From assembly GCA_036386415.1 (NCBI GenBank), contig DASVVT010000067.1, positions 48,861 through 112,860 on the forward strand: DNA of 64,000 nt, given 5' to 3'. The position numbers and the translations under genes are program-made. The notes under the pieces are model-generated. The model saw only the letters and a list, made by a program, of their open reading frames with translations, was not told the DNA's origin and made no database searches. The stretch is from DASVVT01 sp036386415 (GTDB lineage Bacteria > Acidobacteriota > Blastocatellia > Pyrinomonadales > Pyrinomonadaceae). Numbering within the stretch: the first letter of the stretch is position 1; each line of letters starts with the position of its first letter. Shown piece by piece: positions 58,671-64,000 of this stretch.

Positions 58671-59273
58671 CTATCCCTTTTTTGTCTGTTTACGCACCGC
58701 CGTCTTCAAAATTTTACTCACGTCCACCCAGCGCCCGTCGCGTTTCATGTAGATGCGCGGCTCGCGTATGGGAAACTTCCTGGCAAACTTCGGGTTAGCG
58801 GAGAGGAAGCTGCGTACGGTCGCGCGTTCGCCGGTCGCCACGCGCCAGCGCCCGTCTTCGCGAACAAGATATTGCTGGGCCACGATCTTGCCGTCGCTTT
58901 GGACGGGACGAAGCAGTCGCCCGTACATCACTGTATCGGCAACTGCATGGTCGCCGGAGACGCGCACCCTTCCGACCTCCAGACGATCAAGCTTGTACAT
59001 ATCCTCAGTCCGACGCAGCGCGCTGCTGAAGCGCTCGCGCGAGATACGCTTTCTTGAGTCAGCCGGAAGCGCGTCGTAAAGCGCCTCGTACTGGCCGGAT
59101 TTCAACTGATTGAAGACCTGCTCGACGACGCCTCTGACCTCCGCTTCATCCGAAGCTGTACGCGCGGCGACAGCCGCCAGCGGCAGTGCCGCTAGAAAGA
59201 GGAGCGCCCCGGCAGCAATCAACGCCGACGCCACAGCCGCCGCGCGTCCCGTCAAATATCCTCTAATCTTCAT
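58671..59273 (-). CDS. Secreted NTF2-like/DUF4864-type protein
   Basis: 200 residues from the ATG at 59273 (CAGGAGATCAAG upstream). Signal sequence AAAVASALIAAGALLFLAAL, then an alpha-beta domain: VRGVVEQVFNQLKSGQYEAL, YDALPADSRKRISRERFSSA, VADTVMYGRLL, QQYLVREDGRWRVATGE. This cone-like pattern resembles NTF2-like or DUF4864 domains of unknown ligand. The start overlaps the end of the small membrane protein gene by 11 bases, so they are coupled. Confidence 0.75.
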   Translation of the reverse strand: MKIRGYLTGRAAAVASALIAAGALLFLAALPLAAVAARTASDEAEVRGVVEQVFNQLKSGQYEALYDALPADSRKRISRERFSSALRRTEDMYKLDRLEVGRVRVSGDHAVADTVMYGRLLRPVQSDGKIVAQQYLVREDGRWRVATGERATVRSFLSANPKFARKFPIREPRIYMKRDGRWVDVSKILKTAVRKQTKKG

Positions 59274-59481
59274 CTTGATCTCCTGAATCAATATTCTCCT
59301 CATCAATCATGGGCTCGTCTGCCGTGATGATCGTTTTTCGCAGGCGTTGGCGGAGGCTGAGAAACCATGCGACACAGCCGAGCGCCGCTGTGACGAAGGC
59401 CGCGTCTAGATGGGCGCGCCACACGAAGACAGCCGCCGCGATCAGGCAGAGACCTGAGATGATGATCCATGCGCGCTCCAT
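59263..59481 (-). CDS. Small membrane protein
   Basis: 72 residues from the ATG at 59481; a GTG at 59508 that directly follows the previous stop is an alternative. Two hydrophobic helices (AWIIISGLCLIAAAVFVWRA and AAFVTAALGCVAWFLSL) and a Asp/Glu-rich tail. No family recognised. Middle of the minus-strand envelope cluster. Confidence 0.65.
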   Translation of the reverse strand: MERAWIIISGLCLIAAAVFVWRAHLDAAFVTAALGCVAWFLSLRQRLRKTIITADEPMIDEENIDSGDQDED

Positions 59482-59508
59482 CCGACCCACGCTCCACGGC
59501 CTATACAC

Positions 59509-60063
59509 CTACTTGACCGTCACAGGAATTGAGGTCTCTATCGTACTGTACTTGTAACACGCCTTATCATCGCACGCCTGGACTTTCAGCTTTGCGCTCA
59601 AGGTGTGCGCTCCCTTCGACGCCGTGCTCGCCACAGAGAGCGGCAGCTTGATGGCCGTCTGTCCCTCGTAGACGGCGAGCGGTTTTTCTGCGAAGGCGAA
59701 CTTCCTTGTGACAGATGGCGGGTAGACGGGCTTGCCCACGGTGAACCCCTCACCCGGGTCGACTGTTAATTCTGTCGCTATCAAATAAGACTCGGAGGGC
59801 GGATTGGCGTTGACGTGATAGCCGTTTGTGATCGTGAGATTCACGGACGCTTCGGCTGTGCTTCCGGCTGTCGCCTCGACGCCCGGCGCTTCGACGCGCA
59901 CGACGCTCGCGGATGAAACGATCTGCTGCTGCTGCGGCGTGGCCGCCTGTGACGGTGTGGTAGCTGCGGCTGGCGCCTCTTTCGTCGCAGTGGTCTCAGT
60001 CTTCCCGCACGCGGCGAGCGAGAGCAAACAACAGATCAGAACAGGAATGATTAGTCGCATCAT
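59509..60063 (-). CDS. Lipoprotein with DsbD N-terminal-like domain
   Basis: 184 residues. Lipobox LSLAAC (Cys about residue 19) marks a lipoprotein. A Thr/Ala/Gln-rich linker precedes a beta domain like the N-terminal domain of DsbD (VNLTITNGYHVNANPPSESY, FAEKPLAVYEGQTAIKLPLS), with a CDDKACY pair of Cys. In DsbD that pair passes electrons to periplasmic partners. The thioredoxin and membrane parts of DsbD are absent. Lies 9 bases after the DUF4349 gene. Confidence 0.75.
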   Translation of the reverse strand: MMRLIIPVLICCLLSLAACGKTETTATKEAPAAATTPSQAATPQQQQIVSSASVVRVEAPGVEATAGSTAEASVNLTITNGYHVNANPPSESYLIATELTVDPGEGFTVGKPVYPPSVTRKFAFAEKPLAVYEGQTAIKLPLSVASTASKGAHTLSAKLKVQACDDKACYKYSTIETSIPVTVK

Positions 60064-60072
60064 AGATTTTGT

Positions 60073-61044
60073 TTACGTGCTTTCGGGAACAGGTTGTCGC
60101 TCCTCCTCCTGGGACAACTTTTGCGCGAGGCGCGCACGCCGCCAGCGACGGAGCAGGTATCTTAACAGAAGTAAGATCGGCAGAAAGACGAGTACCAGGA
60201 TGGGGAGCATGGCGATGATCAACTGGATCAGAAAGAGTGTGATCGAAGCCGCTATGTCAACGCCGCTGCCGAAGGCGCGCTTGACCCGATAGAAAAAGCC
60301 GGACGTGTTGACGAGAGGCTGCGAAGGCTGAAAGGTGACGGTGATGGTCGAGAGGCTCGACTGATTTTCGAGCAGTCGCCGCCGACCCTCAAGCTGCTCT
60401 ATCTCGGAGCGCACTTCCGAGAGCTGGCGCTGAACTTCGAGCGCGTCCGTCACGGTTCGGGCCTGCTTCATGATCTCAAGAAACTGCGCCTCAAGCGCCT
60501 GTTTCGCACGGATGCGAGCCTCCAGGTCCATGTATTCTTCGGTCACGTCCTTGCCCGTCGTCTTCTCCTGTGTGACGCGGCTGCCGATGCCTCGAATCTC
60601 GTCCACAGCCGCGACGAACTGCGCCACCGGAACGCGCGCCACGACCGTCACGACCATCTGTGGCTTAGACTCTTCGTCCGTCTGTTGCTGCCTGGCGTCT
60701 GAGCTCACCACGTAGCCGCCACGCGCTTCGGCGATGGCTGCGACCTTGCGCTGCCCATCCTGTGGTGAATCGGTTTCAAGCGCCAGCTCGGCGTTGCGTA
60801 TGATCTTGCGCTCGGTTGCAGACGCGTTCTGCTGGTCAGTCCGTGTATCGGTCTGCGAGACGGTCTTCATTTGTCCGTCTATCAGACCTTTATCATCCTG
60901 CTTTGACTGGGAAGGAGCCGAAGCCGGAGCAGCCGTTCCTCCCGTCTCCGTGGTTCTGGGGGGGGCGCTATTTTTCTCCGCCGTCGAGCAGCCGGAAAGC
61001 GCGAAGAGCGTTGCTGCCAGAAGAAATGCTGTGATAAGCCGCAT
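60073..61044 (-). CDS. DUF4349 lipoprotein
   Basis: 323 residues. Lipobox FALSGC near residue 18. After a Ser/Gln-rich linker comes the DUF4349 domain: RKIIRNAELALETDSPQDGQ, VAAIAEARGGYVVSSDARQQ, VVARVPVAQFVAAVDEIRGI, TEEYMDLEARIRAKQALEAQ, then a helical pair (ALEVQRQLSEVRSEIEQLEG). A C-terminal membrane helix (LFLIQLIIAMLPILVLVFLP) and a basic tail follow. DUF4349 proteins are envelope lipoproteins of unknown role. First gene of the minus-strand cluster 61044-58671. Confidence 0.85.
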   Translation of the reverse strand: MRLITAFLLAATLFALSGCSTAEKNSAPPRTTETGGTAAPASAPSQSKQDDKGLIDGQMKTVSQTDTRTDQQNASATERKIIRNAELALETDSPQDGQRKVAAIAEARGGYVVSSDARQQQTDEESKPQMVVTVVARVPVAQFVAAVDEIRGIGSRVTQEKTTGKDVTEEYMDLEARIRAKQALEAQFLEIMKQARTVTDALEVQRQLSEVRSEIEQLEGRRRLLENQSSLSTITVTFQPSQPLVNTSGFFYRVKRAFGSGVDIAASITLFLIQLIIAMLPILVLVFLPILLLLRYLLRRWRRARLAQKLSQEEERQPVPEST

Positions 61045-61186
61045 CAGTCTTTTCCTCCATTCGCTAGATGCTGCCCTTGAACGTTTCTCATGGTCGTAAC
61101 TTGCTTCAGCCTTGCTTTATGTCTCGAAACTACGCGGATCATGCGCCGCCTTCTGTTCGTTAAACGGGACGTGTCAAAAGTCACTT

Positions 61187-61807
61187 TCACCTGCGCGTAG
61201 ATTTTGCCAGGGGGCGACCGCTGAAAAAGGCGCGTAAGGTTGACAGCATACGCCGCAAGCGCCGCACCACTTTGGGCAATATCCATGCCAGGATCAACAG
61301 GAAGATAAGAATGATGACAAGAATTGCCACAGGGGAAACGGCAGCCAACACTACGGCGCCGATGGCAAGACCGTCTTCCAGGAGCGAGAGTGTCCAATTC
61401 GTGACGGGCTCAGGACTGGTGTTGGCAGCGGCGCGCATCGTCGCTTTCGTGCCGTGGGTCGAAAGCGCGAGCCCGCCTCCCAGCAAGAGAGCTAAGACCT
61501 CCACGGTCGGGTCGAGATCAGAGGCGGCGGTCGCTGCTATGATGGCTCCAGCCGGAACGCGTATGAACGTATGTACTGCATCCCACAGTGTATCGACATA
61601 AGGAACTTTATCGGCGACGAATTCAATGACATAAAGAAACAGCGCGACGCCAATAATGATCCAGTTGTCCAGAACGTGAAGGCCGCCCGGCAATTGCGCC
61701 AGCCTGTAATGCTGCAACAGTCCCAGCACGGCCACTGTCGCGTACAAGTTGATGCCGGAAGTCCACGCCGCGCCGAGCGCCAAGCCTAGTATCTGAATCA
61801 GGTTCAT
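61187..61807 (-). CDS. DUF4126 membrane protein
   Basis: 206 residues, about five membrane helices. The DUF4126 start ILGLALGAAWTSGINLYATV and the later DNWIIIGVALFLYVIEFVAD, KVPYVDTLWDAVHTFIRVPA and LALSTHGTKATMRAAANTSP are typical. Function unknown. The ATG is about 10 bases from a family A repeat, and it ends 142 bases before the DUF4349 gene. Confidence 0.85.
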   Translation of the reverse strand: MNLIQILGLALGAAWTSGINLYATVAVLGLLQHYRLAQLPGGLHVLDNWIIIGVALFLYVIEFVADKVPYVDTLWDAVHTFIRVPAGAIIAATAASDLDPTVEVLALLLGGGLALSTHGTKATMRAAANTSPEPVTNWTLSLLEDGLAIGAVVLAAVSPVAILVIILIFLLILAWILPKVVRRLRRMLSTLRAFFSGRPLAKSTRR

Positions 61808-61816
61808 AAAACTACG

Positions 61817-61951
61817 GTAGACAGTAGACAGTAGTCAGTAGTCAGTAGGAAAGCCGTTGACGCTATCGAATCGTCAGCATGTCAGCAACAGCCACCGCGA
61901 CGCGGAGCGCCTACTGGCTACTGACTACTGACTACTGACTACTGTCTACTG
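61817..61951. repeat. Fold-back repeat, family A-ii copy 2 (inverted core)
   Basis: Arms GTAGACAGTAGACAGTAGTC... and ...CTGACTACTGACTACTGTCT. The core GACGCTATCGAATCGTCAGC then CAACAGCCACCGCGACGCGG is the reverse complement, with changes, of the core at 18312. Confidence 0.8.
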
Positions 61952-61955
61952 CTTT

Positions 61956-63302
61956 TCACCCTTCCTCCTTGCCCTTCGTTTCCGGCCTCTTGATGCCGAA
62001 CTTTTCCAAACGATACTGGAGCGTACGGAAGGTCAGCCCCAGGAGCTTGGCGGACTTGGTGATGTTGTAATCGGTCTGCTCCATCGCCTGTATGATGAGG
62101 TCGCGCTCGACATCTTCAAACGAGATGCCTTCGGGGGGCAGCTTGAATGCGCCCTGCATGGCCGGGCGCGCTTCCTGACGGACTTCGAGCGGCAAATCTT
62201 CAACCGTGATGAGATCACCTTCGCAGAGCAGGATGGCGCGCTCGATGGCGGATTCGAGCTGGCGGACGTTGCCGGGCCAACTGTAATCGAGCATCAGGCG
62301 ACGCGTCTCCGGCGTCAGCCCGCGCACCAGGCGAGAGGTGTTGCGCGTATGTTTTTTGAGGAAGTAGTCTATCAGGACGGGGATGTCTTCGCGGCGCTCG
62401 CGCAAAGGGGGCACGTCAATGGACAGGACGTTGATGCGGTAGTAGAGGTCATCGCGGAATCTGCCGTCCGCCACCATCGCGCGCAGGTCGCGGTTGGTGG
62501 CGGCGACCACCCGCACGTCTATCTTGATCGCGCGCGTCCCTCCGACGCGGCGTATCTCTCGCTCCTGCAAAGCGCGCAGCAGCTTGGCCTGCATGCCGAT
62601 GTCCAGCTCGCCGATCTCGTCCAGAAAGAGCGTGCCCCGGTCGGCGACTTCAAAGAGCCCCTTCTTCTCTGCGTGCGCTCCCGTGAAAGAGCCCTTCTCA
62701 TGGCCGAAGAGCTCCGACTCGAGAAGGTTCTCGTTAATCGCGGCGCAGTTGACGGCCTGGAACATCTCCGCGACGCGCGGGCTCTGGTTGTGTATGGCGC
62801 GTGCGATCAGCTCTTTGCCCGTGCCCGATTCGCCGCGAATCAAAACGGTTGAGTTTGAGCGCGCGACCTTGAGGATCATCTTCTTGACGGCCTCCATCTC
62901 GGCCGAGGCGGAGATGATCTCCTGGTCGAGGGCGTCGAGCTTCAGGAGCGCGCGCCGGATGGTCTCGAGCAGCGCCTCGCGCTCGAACGGCTTTTCGAGG
63001 TAGTCGAACGCGCCGCGCCGGAGCGCCTCCTTTGCCGAGTCGATGGAGCCGTGCGCGGTGAGCAGGATGACGATGATCGAGGAGTCGAAGGCGAGCAGCT
63101 TCGACAGAAGCTCGATGCCGTCCATCCCCGTCATCTTCAGATCCGTCAGCGCGAGGTCGAACCGGCGCTCGCGCGCGATGCGCAGCGCCGCCTCGCCCGA
63201 CGAGGCGGTCGTCACGTCGTAGCCCTCGCCCGACAGGATCATCTCCAGAATCTCGCGCTGCGACTTCTCGTCGTCAACGACCAGGATGCTTTTGCGTGAC
63301 AT
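61956..63302 (-). CDS. Sigma-54-dependent NtrC-family response regulator
   Basis: 448 residues from the ATG at 63302 (MSRKSILVVDDEKSQREILE). Receiver with Asp54 (LALTDLKMTGMDG), Thr in LLTAHGS and Lys in LEKPFE. AAA+ domain with Walker A GESGTGKE, the sigma-54 loop FTGAHAEKKG (GSFTGA in place of GAFTGA), Walker B GTLFLDEIGELD, RVVAATNRDL and the sensor-II WPGNVRQLES. C-terminal Fis-type HTH (DYNITKSAKLLGLTFRTLQY). Activates sigma-54 promoters when phosphorylated by the next gene's kinase. Confidence 0.95.
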   Translation of the reverse strand: MSRKSILVVDDEKSQREILEMILSGEGYDVTTASSGEAALRIARERRFDLALTDLKMTGMDGIELLSKLLAFDSSIIVILLTAHGSIDSAKEALRRGAFDYLEKPFEREALLETIRRALLKLDALDQEIISASAEMEAVKKMILKVARSNSTVLIRGESGTGKELIARAIHNQSPRVAEMFQAVNCAAINENLLESELFGHEKGSFTGAHAEKKGLFEVADRGTLFLDEIGELDIGMQAKLLRALQEREIRRVGGTRAIKIDVRVVAATNRDLRAMVADGRFRDDLYYRINVLSIDVPPLRERREDIPVLIDYFLKKHTRNTSRLVRGLTPETRRLMLDYSWPGNVRQLESAIERAILLCEGDLITVEDLPLEVRQEARPAMQGAFKLPPEGISFEDVERDLIIQAMEQTDYNITKSAKLLGLTFRTLQYRLEKFGIKRPETKGKEEG

Positions 63303-63382
63303 GATGTGAACGCTGAAGTGGGAACGGGGGGCGACGAGCCGGAGACGGACTGTCTTGCGGCTCATCGCTCATCGTTCATCGC

Positions 63383-64000
63383 TCATCCTTTCAAAGGTAT
63401 TTCGACCGTGAAGGTCGTGCCCGCGCCGGGCCTGCTCTCGACGCGGATGGAGCCGTCGTGCTCGTCCACGGCCTTCTTGGCGATGGCGAGGCCGAGCCCC
63501 GTCCCCGTCTCCTTCGTCGAGAAGTAGGGCTCGAAGATTTTCGGCAGGTGGTCGGCGTCGATGCCGACGCCCGTGTCGGAGACGCGGACGCGCGCCCGCC
63601 CGTCCTCCGCCGACAGGCCCACCGTCAGCCTCCCCCCGCGCCCTTCCATCGCGTGCATGCCGTTAATGATAAGGTTCGTGAAGAGGGAACGTAAAGCCTC
63701 CCCGTCGCCGAGCACCGGCGGCACGCCCCCGTCGCCCTCGAAGCGCGTCTCGACCCCGCTCTCGGCCGCCTGCATCTCGACCATCGAGAGCGCGTCGCGC
63801 AGCGTCTCGCGCAGGTCGAGCGGCTGGAGTTCGAGGCTCGCGGGGCGCGTGTACTTGAGGAACTCCGTGATGCGCGTGTTGATGCGCGCGACCTCGGCCT
63901 TGAGCTGGAGCGTGAGCTTCTCGACGGTCGCCCGCTTCTGCGGGTCGGAGGGCGCGAGCGAGGTGCGCAGGTGGTCGAGCGTGAGGTTGATGTAGTTCAG
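63383..64000 (-). CDS. Sensor histidine kinase, NtrB-like (5' end beyond the window)
   Basis: The minus-strand frame is open to the window end; the ATG at 63784 is internal. The visible part (about 205 residues) starts in the helix after the acceptor His (LNYINLTLDHLRTSLAPSDP, the second half of the dimerisation domain) and runs through the ATPase domain. N box LFTNLIINGMHAME, G1 VSDTGVGIDA, F box IFEPYFSTKETG, G2 TGLGLAIAKKAVDEHDGS. All motifs are intact. Cognate kinase of the sigma-54 regulator, whose start lies 80 bases downstream. Confidence 0.92.
   Translation of the reverse strand: MNYINLTLDHLRTSLAPSDPQKRATVEKLTLQLKAEVARINTRITEFLKYTRPASLELQPLDLRETLRDALSMVEMQAAESGVETRFEGDGGVPPVLGDGEALRSLFTNLIINGMHAMEGRGGRLTVGLSAEDGRARVRVSDTGVGIDADHLPKIFEPYFSTKETGTGLGLAIAKKAVDEHDGSIRVESRPGAGTTFTVEIPLKG

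Noticed and set aside
61044..61397. 117-residue minus-strand ORF
   Set aside because: Overlaps the DUF4126 gene in another frame, without its own domain pattern.

Overview
The window is a stretch of a GC-rich chromosome that most resembles an Acidobacteriota genome, probably class Blastocatellia. This is inferred from gene content: a secreted VWFA protein of the Acidobacterial VWFA-related type, a CxxC zinc-ribbon protein, a DUF4388-J-domain-TPR protein, a soluble reaction-centre-type dihaem cytochrome c, many PilZ, GAF-kinase and TPR proteins, and an excisionase-type HTH protein. No rRNA is present. The only tRNA gene seen is tRNA-Leu(CAG).

Layout. 1-5.7 kb: small hypothetical proteins, PilZ, AbrB-like, BON, an acetoin-utilisation-type histone deacetylase, a zinc-ribbon protein and an enoyl-CoA hydratase. 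5.9-15.1 kb: MFS permease, HAMP-SpoIIE phosphatase, then a minus-strand group (DUF4388-J-TPR, HD-GYP, D12-methylase-like) and a GAF histidine kinase with a degraded ATP site. 15.3-21.6 kb: DUF4331 protein, TPR protein, and a soluble fusion of a chemoreceptor signalling domain with a family-5 solute-binding domain. 21.6-27.5 kb: repeat-rich gaps, GNAT, an M20 paralogue lacking catalytic residues, LigA and a small conserved protein. 28-34.6 kb: a 1655-residue secreted beta-propeller/HYR/PKD protein, tRNA-Leu with a homing-endonuclease gene inserted at its 3' end, and a secreted Arg/Asp/Tyr-rich protein. 34.9-43.1 kb: yggS-yggT-yggU-yebC, then an AT-richer four-gene insertion, then ruvC. 43.3-50 kb: an SH3-like secreted protein and a galactose cluster (small ORF, galT, galK, GH2 glycosidase, mutarotase-like protein). 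50-64 kb: monooxygenase-like protein, cytidine deaminase, cytochrome c, a YdeP-type molybdoenzyme with an MBL-fold partner, a LysW-like protein, VWFA, carboxypeptidase-regulatory-like protein, HTH, a cell-envelope/lipoprotein cluster, and a sigma-54 response regulator with its kinase (cut by the window end).

Two things stand out. First, between yebC and ruvC lies a tightly coupled operon: a four-GAF histidine kinase, a receiver-only regulator, a 321-residue protein whose C-terminus looks like an MbcA/ParS/Xre toxin-binding domain, and a RES-domain protein. It reads as a RES NAD+-degrading toxin-antitoxin pair placed under a phosphorelay, an arrangement I do not recognise from described systems. 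Second, nearly every gap carries a fold-back element: two complementary arms built from degenerate 7-12 nt direct repeats. At least ten unrelated sequence families share this architecture, with up to nine copies per family in 64 kb. They often overlap stop codons or abut start codons.

Start sites were revised where the longest ORF reads through one of these repeats or where a better ribosome-binding site lies downstream. All functions are read from sequence motifs by eye; no database search was run.
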